Positions 6,886-15,324 of a DNA stretch of 24,985 bases are shown one piece after another. This DNA is from Tenuifilum sp040752515 (GTDB lineage: Bacteria > Bacteroidota > Bacteroidia > Bacteroidales > Tenuifilaceae), in contig JBFMGQ010000040.1 in NCBI GenBank assembly GCA_040752515.1, positions 1 to 24,985 on the forward strand. The letters are read 5' to 3'. Within the stretch, counting starts at the first letter, position 1. Every line of letters begins with the position of its first letter. The notes under the pieces were generated by a model. That model saw nothing but the letters and a program-made list of their open reading frames with translations. It was not told the origin of the DNA and did no database searches. Position numbers and translations under genes: made by a program.

Positions 6886-7659
6886 ATGGAACAAGAAAAC
6901 AACTCCATTCACGATTTCGATATAGCATTAATATGCGAATACTTTTCGTATGTCGAACGTCAAGGGCCAGGTAGTCCTGAGGTAACCCTCAAGGCATTGA
7001 GTTTTATCGACAATCTTACCCAAAACTCAAAAATTGCCGATTTAGGTTGCGGGACAGGTGGTCAAACCATGGTGCTGGCTCAGAACGCCCCGGGAACAAT
7101 ATTAGGTATTGACCTGTTCCCACAATTTGTTGATATTTTCAACCAGAATGCAACCAAGCTAGGCCTTTCGGATAAAGCCAAAGCAATAGTTGGATCAATG
7201 GACAACCTGCCTTTTCAGGATGAAGAGTTAGACCTTATATGGTCAGAGGGAGCCATCTATAACATTGGTTTTGAGCGCGGACTAACCGAATGGCGGCGAT
7301 TCCTCAAGAAAGGGGGTTACGTGGCAGTAACTGAAGCATCGTGGTTTACACCACAGCGACCTGCAGAAATCGAGCAGTTCTGGTTAAATGCTTACCCAGA
7401 AATCGACACCATTCCAAATAAGATGGCCATTATGCAAAAGGCTGGGTATATTCCGGTTGCATCGTTCATCTTGCCTGAGAACTGTTGGACTGAGCATTTT
7501 TATGCTCCACAGGTTTTGGCACAGAAACTTTTCATGGAAAAGTATGCAGGTAAGCCGATTGCAATGCGACTGGTTGAAAATGAACGACACGAAGCTCAGC
7601 TTTACGCTAAGTACAAGGAGTACTATGGCTATGCTTTCTATATTGGGAAGAAAATGTAG
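6886..7659 (+). CDS. Class I SAM-dependent methyltransferase
   Basis: The 257-aa cytosolic enzyme carries methyltransferase motif I ADLGCGTGG at residues 51-59, an acidic ribose-binding Asp76 after beta-2 (GIDLFPQF), GSMDNLPF at 103-110 and WSEGAIYNIGFERG at about 119-132. It closely resembles a Bacteroides family of unknown substrate that I recognise from the NNSIHDFD start, the RQGPGSPE segment, and the LPENCWTEHFYAPQ and YYGYAFYIG endings. The motif order is that of small-molecule methyltransferases; no target-recognition domain for DNA or RNA is present. It is transcribed alone, with its own promoter and a strong terminator downstream. The reaction beyond methyl transfer from SAM cannot be assigned. 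Confidence 0.93.
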   Translation: MEQENNSIHDFDIALICEYFSYVERQGPGSPEVTLKALSFIDNLTQNSKIADLGCGTGGQTMVLAQNAPGTILGIDLFPQFVDIFNQNATKLGLSDKAKAIVGSMDNLPFQDEELDLIWSEGAIYNIGFERGLTEWRRFLKKGGYVAVTEASWFTPQRPAEIEQFWLNAYPEIDTIPNKMAIMQKAGYIPVASFILPENCWTEHFYAPQVLAQKLFMEKYAGKPIAMRLVENERHEAQLYAKYKEYYGYAFYIGKKM

Positions 7660-7669
7660 TTGATTATAG

Positions 7670-7712
7670 GGAAGGGCTACTCCGACTACTGTTGTAGTCC
7701 TTCCTCTTTTTT
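7670..7712 (+). terminator. Rho-independent terminator after the methyltransferase gene
   Basis: GGAAGGGCTAC (7670-7680) pairs with GTAGTCCTTCC (7694-7704) over 11 bp with one G-U pair, followed by TCTTTTTT (7705-7712). An alternative inner hairpin GACTAC-TGTT-GTAGTC (7684-7699) uses the same 3' arm. Confidence 0.85.
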
Positions 7713-7898
7713 CACATTTCCAAGCCGATATTTACTCAACTATTGCCATAAAAGGCAAATCATTTCTCTCATATTTTGAAAATACCGGATTTGGCATAAC
7801 CATTAAAAACCGTAAGCCAAGGCATTCCAATAACTCATTATATTCCAATCGGTTTACAAGTCCTCCCAACCTGTTGATATTTATTTGGGTAAAATGGA

Positions 7899-7927
7899 TT
7901 TAAGCCAATTCAATTTGGTTATTTTTG
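7899..7927 (+). promoter_or_regulatory. Candidate promoter of the parE-parC operon
   Basis: TATTTTTG at 7920-7927 fits the Bacteroidota -7 box TAnnTTTG. A degenerate -33 element TTTA (7899-7902) lies 17 bp upstream. The -7 box ends 21 nt before the parE ATG, the same spacing seen before several other genes here. Confidence 0.5.
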
Positions 7928-7948
7928 CAGCAAACTGGAGATATAGTC

Positions 7949-9865
7949 ATGAGTGTTGGATATTCTGAGGATAGTATTAAAACGTTGGAATGGCAGGAGC
8001 ACATTCGCAAGCGCCCGGGTATGTACATTGGCAAGCTTGGCGATGGCTCTCAGCCCGACGATGGTATTTATATTCTGCTTAAGGAGGTTGTAGATAACTC
8101 CATCGATGAGTTCATGATGGGGAACGGAAAGCGTATCGACATTCAACTTAACGAGAAAACAGTTTCCATACGCGACTACGGCCGAGGTATCCCGCAAGGG
8201 AAACTTATAGATGTTGCTTCCAAAATGAATACAGGTGCCAAGTACGATTCCAAGGTTTTCAAGAAATCGGTTGGCCTGAATGGTGTTGGTATCAAGGCAG
8301 TAAATGCCCTATCATCACAGTTTATCATCAAAAGTATTCGCGAGGGTTTGGTTCGCGAGGCCGAGTTTGCAGGTGGCATACTTGTTAACGACAAGCAATA
8401 CCAAGCCAATGGCGAGGCTAATGGTACATATGTTCAGTTCACCCCCGATGTAATGGTGTTCGGCCAATACTCATTTCAGGATGAGTATATCGAAACCATG
8501 ATCCGTAACTACACCTACCTCAACACCAACCTTACCATCAGCTATAACGGCAAAGAGTTTATCTCAAAAAACGGTTTGCTCGACCTGCTGAACGAAAACA
8601 TAACCACAGAGCCCCTCTACCCTATCATTCATCTGAAGGGCGAAGATATTGAAGTGGCCATAACCCATGGTGTTGGCTATGGCGAGGACTACTATACTTT
8701 TGTCAACGGTCAGCACACTACCCAGGGCGGAACACATCTAACGGCATTCCGCGAAGCTTACGTGAAAACCATTAGGGAGTTCTACAAGAAAGATTTTGAC
8801 CCTTCCGATATCCGAACATCCATAATTGCTGCCATTAGCATTAAGGTTGAAGATCCCGTATTTGAATCGCAAACCAAAACTAAGTTGGGTAGCAAGGATA
8901 TGGGCCCCAATGGCCCTTCGGTAAAGCAGTTCATTACCGATTTCATCAAGGAAAAACTTGATAACTACCTGCACAGGAACAGCGAAACCGCTCAAATTCT
9001 ACTGCAAAAGATTATTGAATCCGAAAAGGAGCGTAAGGCCATCTCGGGTATCAAGAAGATTGCCCGCGAACGCGCTAAAAAGGCAAGCTTGCACAACCGA
9101 AAGTTACGCGATTGCCGTATTCATTACAATAGCAAGGATGAGCGCGCCCACGAAAGTACCCTTTTCATTACCGAGGGCGACTCGGCTAGCGGTTCCATTA
9201 CCAAATCGCGCGATGTAAACACCCAGGCAGTATTCTCACTTCGTGGTAAACCGCTTAATACCTATGGATTAACCAAAAAGATTGTTTACGAGAACGAGGA
9301 GTTTAACCTGCTACAGGCTGCCCTCGACATTGAGGAAGATATGGAAAACCTCCGCTACAACCGGATTGTAATAGCAACCGATGCCGATGTGGACGGAATG
9401 CACATCAGGCTTTTGCTCATTACCTTTTTCCTGCAGTTTTTCCCTGAACTAATCCGTCAGGAACACCTTTTCATCCTTCAAACCCCGCTTTTCCGTGTTC
9501 GTAATAAGAAGAAAACCATATACTGCTACTCCCCCGAAGAAAAGGAAAAGGCTATTGCCGAACTAGGGCCAAACCCTGAAATAACAAGGTTTAAAGGGTT
9601 GGGTGAGATTTCGCCCGATGAGTTCAAGAACTTTATTGGCCCCGATATGAGGCTCGACCCGGTTCGCTTAACCAAGGAAGACCAGATACAAGACCTGCTT
9701 GAATTCTACATGGGCAAGAATACCCCCGACCGTCAGGACTTCATCATCAACAACCTCAGGATTGAGGAAGATATTATTGACGAGGAGCCTGCCCCTAAAG
9801 TTGATGAAAACAACATCAACGTGGAAGGTAACCCTGAAGTCGAGAATAAAAACCTGGTAGCATAA
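7949..9865 (+). CDS. parE: DNA topoisomerase IV subunit B (ParE)
   Basis: I choose ATG 7949: GGAG at 7937-7940 sits 8 nt upstream, while the longer frame would start with a TTG that is part of the -7 promoter box. The 638-aa type IIA topoisomerase ATPase subunit has a GHKL domain with catalytic Glu46 and Asn50 (KEVVDNS), DYGRG at 76-80 and glycine-rich VGLNGVG at 108-114. A TOPRIM domain follows, with ITEGDSASG at 407-415 (Glu409) and the metal triad DADVDG at 478-483. It pairs with ParC, encoded 26 bp downstream, to decatenate daughter chromosomes. Short length and the adjacent parC favour ParE over GyrB. Confidence 0.95.
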   Translation: MSVGYSEDSIKTLEWQEHIRKRPGMYIGKLGDGSQPDDGIYILLKEVVDNSIDEFMMGNGKRIDIQLNEKTVSIRDYGRGIPQGKLIDVASKMNTGAKYDSKVFKKSVGLNGVGIKAVNALSSQFIIKSIREGLVREAEFAGGILVNDKQYQANGEANGTYVQFTPDVMVFGQYSFQDEYIETMIRNYTYLNTNLTISYNGKEFISKNGLLDLLNENITTEPLYPIIHLKGEDIEVAITHGVGYGEDYYTFVNGQHTTQGGTHLTAFREAYVKTIREFYKKDFDPSDIRTSIIAAISIKVEDPVFESQTKTKLGSKDMGPNGPSVKQFITDFIKEKLDNYLHRNSETAQILLQKIIESEKERKAISGIKKIARERAKKASLHNRKLRDCRIHYNSKDERAHESTLFITEGDSASGSITKSRDVNTQAVFSLRGKPLNTYGLTKKIVYENEEFNLLQAALDIEEDMENLRYNRIVIATDADVDGMHIRLLLITFFLQFFPELIRQEHLFILQTPLFRVRNKKKTIYCYSPEEKEKAIAELGPNPEITRFKGLGEISPDEFKNFIGPDMRLDPVRLTKEDQIQDLLEFYMGKNTPDRQDFIINNLRIEEDIIDEEPAPKVDENNINVEGNPEVENKNLVA

Positions 9866-9891
9866 ACATCAACATACAATAGCTCAAGAAC

Positions 9892-12546
9892 ATGCGATTG
9901 GACGATTTTGAAGCGGATGAGCTGTTAAGCGAAGGCGAGGAAAAACCCGTTTCGCCTGAGCTTCATGCCAAAATTGAAAGGATTACCGGCGAAGCAGCCA
10001 AAAAGACCCACATTTCTGGGATGTACAAGGATTGGTTCTTGGACTACGCCTCATACGTTATACTGGAACGTGCCGTACCCCACCTCGACGATGGATTGAA
10101 ACCCGTACAACGCCGCATCCTGCATGCCATGAAGCGGCTCGACGATGGACGCTACAATAAGGTGGCCAACATCATTGGTTACACCATGCAGTATCACCCA
10201 CACGGTGATGCCTCTATTGGTGAAGCCCTCGTTCAGCTTGGTCAAAAAGACCTGCTGATTGACACCCAGGGTAACTGGGGCAACATACTAACCGGCGACG
10301 GTGCAGCTGCACCTCGATACATTGAGGCCCGTCTCTCAAAGTTTGCCCTTGAGGTGGTTTTCAACCCCAAAACCACCGAGTGGATGCTCAGCTACGATGG
10401 CCGTAACCAGGAGCCTGTAACACTTCCGGTTAAATTCCCGCTACTCTTGGCACAAGGTGTTGAGGGGATTGCTGTGGGCCTGGCCTCAAAAATCCTACCC
10501 CATAACTTCAACGAGCTAATCGACGCAGCCATTAGCTACCTGAAAGGCAAAGATTTTGAGCTTTATCCCGATTTCCCAACCGGCGGCCTTGCCGATTGCA
10601 GTCGCTACAACGATGGTTTGCGTGGTGGAGCAGTAAAGGTACGAGCCCGAATCCAGAAAGTTGATAGGAAAACTCTTGCCATCACAGAAATTCCCTTCGG
10701 GAAAACTACTACATCCCTCATTGAGTCAATCCTTAAGGCCAACGACAAGGGTAAAATCAAGATTAAGAAGATTGACGATAACACAGCTGAAAACGTTGAG
10801 ATTCTTATCCACCTGCATCCCGATGCCAACCCCGACATGACAATCGATGCGCTTTACGCCTTTACCGATTGCGAGATGTCCATTTCCACCAACTCGTGCG
10901 TTATCTACGACGATAAGCCGCGTTTCATGGGCGTTAAGGATATCCTAAAAGCATCGGTCGATCGAACAAAAGCGCTCCTTACCATGGAGCTCAACATCAG
11001 GTTGTCGGAGCTTGAGGATGATTGGCATTTCTCGTCGTTGGAGAAGATTTTCTTTGAGGAACGAATCTACCGGGAACTGGAAAAGGATACCGAAACTTGG
11101 GATTTGGTGATTGAGGCCATTGAGCGCGGTTTCGATCCATACCGTAAACTATTAAGGCGCGAAATTACCCGCGACGACATACTAAAGCTTACCGAGAAAC
11201 CTGTCCGAAAAATATCGAAGTTCGATATCAAAAAGGCCGATGAGCACATCAAGGCCGTAGAAGCTGAAATGGAGCAGGTTAAACATCACCTGGCTAACAT
11301 TGTTGCCTACACCATTGACTACTACCAGCAAATCAAGAAGAAGTACGGGAAAGGGAGGGATCGCAAAACCGAGCTTCGCAGCTTCGATACCATTGTGGCC
11401 ACTAAGGTGGTTGTAGCCAACGAAAAACTCTACGTTAACCGCGCCGAAGGCTTTGTCGGCATAGGATTGAAAAAGGATGAATACGTTTGCGATTGCTCCG
11501 ATATCGACGATGTAATAGTAATACTCCGTAACGGAAAGTACTACATCCGTAAAGTACAGGAAAAGGATTTCTTTGGCAAGGATATTGTTCATGTTGGCGT
11601 TTACAAAAAGAACGACACCAAAACCATATACAACGTGGTTTACCGCGATGGTCTTAACGGCGATATCATGATGAAGCGCTGTGCCATTAACGGTACTACA
11701 CGCGACAAGGAGTATGATATAACCAAAGGAACACCGGGGTCGCAAATACTTTGGATTAGCGCCAACCCCAATGGCGAGACCGAAGTGCTAAAGGTTTACC
11801 TAAAACCACGACCTCGCCTACGGAACCTAATCCTTGAACTCGACTTTAGCCAACTGGCAGTAAAAGGACGTAGCTCGCAGGGAAATATTTTTACCCGATA
11901 CGCCATTCATAAAATCACGCTAAAGGAGCGAATTGCTGGAACTGTTGAAGGAGCTAAGGTCTGGTACGATTCCGAGGTCATGCGCCTGAACCATGAGGGG
12001 CAAGGCGAATTCTTAGGCGAGTTTATGCCCGATGAACGCGTTTTGGTGGTAAACCCCGACGGAACCTACTTCCTGGCTAACACAAATTACTCCCTTAGGT
12101 TCGACGTTCAACCCCTGATTGTGGAAAAGTTCAATCCTCATAAGGTTTTCTCGGCCGTTTACTACGACGGTGAGCAAAAACATTACTACCTTAAACGGTT
12201 CCGCTTTGAACCAACCGAAAAAACGCAATCGTTTATCCCCGACGAGGATAACTCAAAGCTTATAGCTTTGAACGCCGATGTTTTCCCGGCACTAAAACTT
12301 GTGTTTGGAGGTAAGCACTCAAGCCGTGAACCCGAAAATATCGATGTTGATGCCTTTATAGCCGTAAAGGGCTACAAGGCAAAAGGGAAGCGCCTTACCA
12401 CTTTCGATGTTAAACGGGTTGAGTTTACTGAGCCCCTAGAAAAAGAAAAATCGGCTTTTGAAGACGAATCGGATATCACCCCTATTCCCCAGCCTGACGA
12501 TAATGATACTGGTTCATCGGCTGAACAAATGAGCTTGGAACTTTAG
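9892..12546 (+). CDS. parC: DNA topoisomerase IV subunit A (ParC)
   Basis: The 884-aa breakage-reunion subunit has a catalytic Tyr143 in AAPRYIEARLSKFA, the HPHGDASIGEALVQLGQ helix at 102-118 and, after the coiled-coil gate (about 400-500), a long C-terminal beta-pinwheel-like half. It is about 130 residues longer than E. coli ParC, partly from an acidic 40-residue N-terminal extension and an acidic C-terminal tail rich in D, E and S. It is translated from the same message as parE. The residue equivalent to quinolone-contacting Ser80 of E. coli ParC is Ala107, while Glu111 is kept. A terminator follows the stop within 5 bp. Start and frame fit coding throughout. Confidence 0.95.
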   Translation: MRLDDFEADELLSEGEEKPVSPELHAKIERITGEAAKKTHISGMYKDWFLDYASYVILERAVPHLDDGLKPVQRRILHAMKRLDDGRYNKVANIIGYTMQYHPHGDASIGEALVQLGQKDLLIDTQGNWGNILTGDGAAAPRYIEARLSKFALEVVFNPKTTEWMLSYDGRNQEPVTLPVKFPLLLAQGVEGIAVGLASKILPHNFNELIDAAISYLKGKDFELYPDFPTGGLADCSRYNDGLRGGAVKVRARIQKVDRKTLAITEIPFGKTTTSLIESILKANDKGKIKIKKIDDNTAENVEILIHLHPDANPDMTIDALYAFTDCEMSISTNSCVIYDDKPRFMGVKDILKASVDRTKALLTMELNIRLSELEDDWHFSSLEKIFFEERIYRELEKDTETWDLVIEAIERGFDPYRKLLRREITRDDILKLTEKPVRKISKFDIKKADEHIKAVEAEMEQVKHHLANIVAYTIDYYQQIKKKYGKGRDRKTELRSFDTIVATKVVVANEKLYVNRAEGFVGIGLKKDEYVCDCSDIDDVIVILRNGKYYIRKVQEKDFFGKDIVHVGVYKKNDTKTIYNVVYRDGLNGDIMMKRCAINGTTRDKEYDITKGTPGSQILWISANPNGETEVLKVYLKPRPRLRNLILELDFSQLAVKGRSSQGNIFTRYAIHKITLKERIAGTVEGAKVWYDSEVMRLNHEGQGEFLGEFMPDERVLVVNPDGTYFLANTNYSLRFDVQPLIVEKFNPHKVFSAVYYDGEQKHYYLKRFRFEPTEKTQSFIPDEDNSKLIALNADVFPALKLVFGGKHSSREPENIDVDAFIAVKGYKAKGKRLTTFDVKRVEFTEPLEKEKSAFEDESDITPIPQPDDNDTGSSAEQMSLEL

Positions 12547-12550
12547 CTAC

Positions 12551-12580
12551 AAAGAGCAGTTTTTTTACTGCTCTTTTTTT
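12551..12580 (+). terminator. Rho-independent terminator of parE-parC
   Basis: AAAGAGCAGT (12551-12560), a six-T loop, ACTGCTCTTT (12567-12576) and a run of T to 12580: a perfect 10-bp stem starting 5 nt after the parC stop codon. Confidence 0.93.
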
Positions 12581-12581
12581 A

Positions 12582-12589
12582 TACCTTTG
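12582..12589 (+). promoter_or_regulatory. Candidate -7 promoter box of aroK
   Basis: TACCTTTG fits TAnnTTTG directly downstream of the parC terminator. No good -33 element is visible, and it would leave an 80-nt leader before the aroK ATG, so this is tentative. Confidence 0.3.
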
Positions 12590-12669
12590 ATATCCCTTTG
12601 CAATTAGTTTAAAGTTTTGGGAATTTGTATTTTAATAATTGATTTGATTAAGTAATCATGTAGTAAGCG

Positions 12670-13182
12670 ATGAAGATCTTCCTTATAGGGTTCATGTCCA
12701 GTGGAAAAACCACAGTTGGTAAAGAGTTAGCCCAAGCCCTGGGCTATCAATTCCTCGACTTGGATGAGTATATCGAAACCAGGCATCACAGGACTATTAA
12801 GCAGATTTTTGAAACCAAGGGCGAAGAGCATTTTCGGCTCATTGAGAATGAAGCCCTTAAAGAGGTCTGTTCGTTTAACGGCGATTTTGTGATCTCATCG
12901 GGTGGAGGAACATCATGCTTCTACAACAATATCGATTACATGAATCGCAATGGCATTACGGTTTACCTTAGGCTTGAGGTTTCGACCTTGGTAGCCCGTT
13001 TGGTGGAGTCAAAAATCGACAGGCCATTGCTGTGGGGAAAAACCCGCGAGGAGTTAAACGATTATATTATCCGCGTGCTTGACGAACGAAAAAAATTTTA
13101 CGAGAAAGCCCAAATCATTGTCGATGCCGACAATTTTAATCCAACCGATTTAGCCAAAATGATTTTGTCGATGCTTGAGTAG
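12670..13182 (+). CDS. aroK: Shikimate kinase
   Basis: The 170-aa cytosolic kinase phosphorylates shikimate at O3 in the chorismate pathway. Seen directly: Walker A GFMSSGKT at residues 7-14, the DLDEYIE acidic motif with Asp30 and Asp32, Arg56 in EEHFRLIE, the shikimate-binding SSGGG at 76-80, and the lid Arg118 in DRPLL. Length and motif spacing match AroK/AroL. The neighbouring genes are unrelated to aromatic amino acid synthesis, so it seems to be a stand-alone gene following the parC terminator. No terminator of its own was found in the 117 bp before the next gene. Confidence 0.96.
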   Translation: MKIFLIGFMSSGKTTVGKELAQALGYQFLDLDEYIETRHHRTIKQIFETKGEEHFRLIENEALKEVCSFNGDFVISSGGGTSCFYNNIDYMNRNGITVYLRLEVSTLVARLVESKIDRPLLWGKTREELNDYIIRVLDERKKFYEKAQIIVDADNFNPTDLAKMILSMLE

Positions 13183-13250
13183 CCATAGGCATTTTAGCAT
13201 TTTGAAAAGCATTTAGAATTAGTATTATATAACTTTTATTGCTTTTGTTT

Positions 13251-13281
13251 CTTGGTTTTTTCATTAATTTACTTATGTTTG
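13251..13281 (+). promoter_or_regulatory. Candidate promoter of the lytic transglycosylase gene
   Basis: TATGTTTG at 13274-13281 is a full match to TAnnTTTG; CTTG at 13251-13254 lies 19 bp upstream and matches TTTG at three of four positions. The -7 box ends 18 nt before the ATG at 13300. Confidence 0.55.
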
Positions 13282-13299
13282 CTCCTAAATTGAAATAGA

Positions 13300-14622
13300 A
13301 TGAAGGGAATATACATTTTAGAAGGTTTATGTTTAGGCCTAATTATTAATAGCGCAGCCTTTGCCCAGGTTGAGAACCAGGGTTTAAATCCTGACTCAAT
13401 ATATGAGCAAAAGCAAATAAATCAGATGGATAGTTTGCTTTACCAGTGGTACGTTCAACAACCCAACGAGGATAATAATCTGGTTGCCGATATTGAGGAC
13501 GATACCATTGAAGGGCCTGAACTGCCCGACTCATTCTACATTAAACGTTTACAAAGCATAAATTCGCTAATCGATTTGCCCTATAACAATATTGTTCGAA
13601 GTTTTATAAAGGCATACACCGAGAAAAAACGCGACAAGGTAGAGGTAATGCTTGGGCTAACCGATTATTACTTCCCCATGATTGAGGAAATACTCGACAT
13701 GTATCAGCTACCTCAGGAACTTCGGTTTTTACCAGTAATAGAATCGGCATTAAACCCACGTGCCATTTCCAGAGCCGGCGCTACGGGTTTATGGCAATTC
13801 ATGTACGGCACAGGCAGGATGTATAACCTAACCATAAACTCCTTTATCGATGAGCGCCGCGACCCGATTGCTGCTACCCATGCAGCATGTCGATTCCTAA
13901 AAGACCTCTACTCTATTTATGGCGACTGGACACTTGTAATTGCCGCTTACAACTGTGGTCCTGCCAACGTGAACAAGGCAATCCGACGCTCTGGTGGTAA
14001 ACGGAATTACTGGGATATCTATTACCATTTGCCTCGTGAAACCCGAGGATATGTTCCGGCTTTCATTGCCGCCAGCTACACATACTACTTCTACAAAGAA
14101 CATAACCTACAACCCAAACCAATCACCCTACCTCCTGTAACCGATACCATCATTGTTAATAACATGCTGCACTTACAGCAAATTGCAGAGGTGCTGGACT
14201 ATCCCATTGAACTCCTGCGAGATTTAAACCCACAGTATAAAATCGATATCATTCCGGCTAAAGGCAAATCGTATGTGTTAAGGTTACCCAAAGAAATGGT
14301 TGGCCCTTTCCTCGATAAGGAAAAAGAGATTTACGCATACAAGGATAGCGTTTTCTTTAACCAGAAGATATTGGCAAACCCATCGCGATATACAGCATCG
14401 TACCAACACGAGGTGCCCCCCGGATCGATCCGATTTGTTTACAAGGTAAAAGAGGGCGATGTTTTAGGATCAATTGCCGAACGCTACAATGTATCGGTAC
14501 GACAGCTCAAGGAATGGAATAATCTTTACCGAAACCTGATTAGAGTGGGACAAAGGCTGATTATTTATGTGCCCGAACGCACAGCCTCAAAGCTTGGAAT
14601 AGTTCAAGAGAAAAAATCGTAG
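13300..14622 (+). CDS. MltD-like membrane-associated lytic murein transglycosylase with LysM
   Basis: The 440-aa exported protein (signal peptide ending AAFA before QVEN) cleaves peptidoglycan glycan strands to 1,6-anhydro-muropeptides. The SLT/goose-lysozyme-like domain spans about residues 125-255: catalytic Glu148 in PVIESALNP, then SRAGATGLWQFM, the DERRDP motif, and AAYNCGPANVNKAI. A degenerate LysM-like segment lies at about 287-333 (LQQIAEVLDYPIELLRDLNP) and a good C-terminal LysM at about 378-427 (VKEGDVLGSIAERYN...VGQRLIIYV). This order is that of MltD. There is no lipobox Cys in the signal peptide, unlike E. coli MltD, so it may be soluble in the periplasm or tethered by LysM binding. 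A terminator follows. Confidence 0.92.
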   Translation: MKGIYILEGLCLGLIINSAAFAQVENQGLNPDSIYEQKQINQMDSLLYQWYVQQPNEDNNLVADIEDDTIEGPELPDSFYIKRLQSINSLIDLPYNNIVRSFIKAYTEKKRDKVEVMLGLTDYYFPMIEEILDMYQLPQELRFLPVIESALNPRAISRAGATGLWQFMYGTGRMYNLTINSFIDERRDPIAATHAACRFLKDLYSIYGDWTLVIAAYNCGPANVNKAIRRSGGKRNYWDIYYHLPRETRGYVPAFIAASYTYYFYKEHNLQPKPITLPPVTDTIIVNNMLHLQQIAEVLDYPIELLRDLNPQYKIDIIPAKGKSYVLRLPKEMVGPFLDKEKEIYAYKDSVFFNQKILANPSRYTASYQHEVPPGSIRFVYKVKEGDVLGSIAERYNVSVRQLKEWNNLYRNLIRVGQRLIIYVPERTASKLGIVQEKKS

Positions 14623-14651
14623 ATGTAATATATCGTCATTTCCCTGCATTT

Positions 14652-14682
14652 GGACGAACAAAACCTGTTGTTCGTCCTTTTT
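14652..14682 (+). terminator. Rho-independent terminator after the mltD-like gene
   Basis: GGACGAACAA (14652-14661), a 6-nt loop, TTGTTCGTCC (14668-14677) and a T-run: a perfect 10-bp stem about 30 nt after the stop codon. Confidence 0.92.
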
Positions 14683-14718
14683 CTATTTTTTACTGATATT
14701 CAAATTAACTAATAGTAT

Positions 14719-14726
14719 TTTCTTTG
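14719..14726 (+). promoter_or_regulatory. Candidate -7 promoter box of the lipoprotein gene
   Basis: TTTCTTTG matches TAnnTTTG at all fixed positions but one and ends 19 nt before the ATG at 14746, the spacing shared by other promoters in the window. The -33 element is poor. Confidence 0.35.
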
Positions 14727-14745
14727 CAACAATTATAGCTATAGT

Positions 14746-15288
14746 ATGCCCCGTAAAGTATTATCATTTGTCGCATTTGCTCTACTTTTTTCCTGCGCAT
14801 CGAATAGGAATGCGGAAAAAGCTGGTGTTAAGGACGATCATGTTCCATTTATCGAGTTCTATACAATTACCGAGGGGAAAGCGTTAAGCGGCGCACCAGT
14901 TCAGGGCAGAAGAATCGATGGACCAGGATACTCATATAATCCCGAAACGCAGAAACTGGATATCTACAGGAATAATCTCTCCGATAGCCTAAATATTAAA
15001 CTTTACCTTGGCGTTGGCAAGGTTCTTAAAGGTACCGCCGGACAGGGTGTATCGAGTACTGTAATTGGCGTTAGCAATTTCCCCTATACTGTCAACAATC
15101 TTACCATTTCAAAAGCAACCAACACTATAGTATATTGTTTACTCAAAGGAAAAAGGTTTGAGCTAAGGCCAGGTCAAGAATACTTAATCACTGAAAGCAA
15201 AACCGACTCCCTTCCAAACTCCTCAGTAGTTCAAACCACCACCACATGGAAAGTAACATTTACCGGATTTGTAAATCAAAATCAATAA
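14746..15288 (+). CDS. Predicted lipoprotein of unknown function, 180 aa
   Basis: The start MPRKVLSFVAFALLFSC is a lipoprotein signal with the lipidated residue expected at Cys17 (LLFSC). The mature part contains no family I can name. It looks all-beta, with alternating hydrophobic strands (KLDIYRNNLSDSLNIKLYLGV, then VYCLLKGKRFELRPGQEYLI) and a Thr-rich end ending in GFVNQNQ, suggesting a small single-domain beta-sandwich facing the periplasm or the cell surface. It stands 36 bp before the M6 protease gene with no terminator between, so the two are probably cotranscribed; whether they act together is not shown. Confidence 0.8.
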   Translation: MPRKVLSFVAFALLFSCASNRNAEKAGVKDDHVPFIEFYTITEGKALSGAPVQGRRIDGPGYSYNPETQKLDIYRNNLSDSLNIKLYLGVGKVLKGTAGQGVSSTVIGVSNFPYTVNNLTISKATNTIVYCLLKGKRFELRPGQEYLITESKTDSLPNSSVVQTTTTWKVTFTGFVNQNQ

Positions 15289-15324
15289 ATTAAACAGGTA
15301 TTAGTAACACGAAAAAACAAACTT

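Noticed and set aside
11182..11745. 187-codon minus-strand open frame inside parC
   Set aside because: It is antisense to conserved parC codons; its sequence is the reverse of a well-supported gene and shows no domain or start signal.
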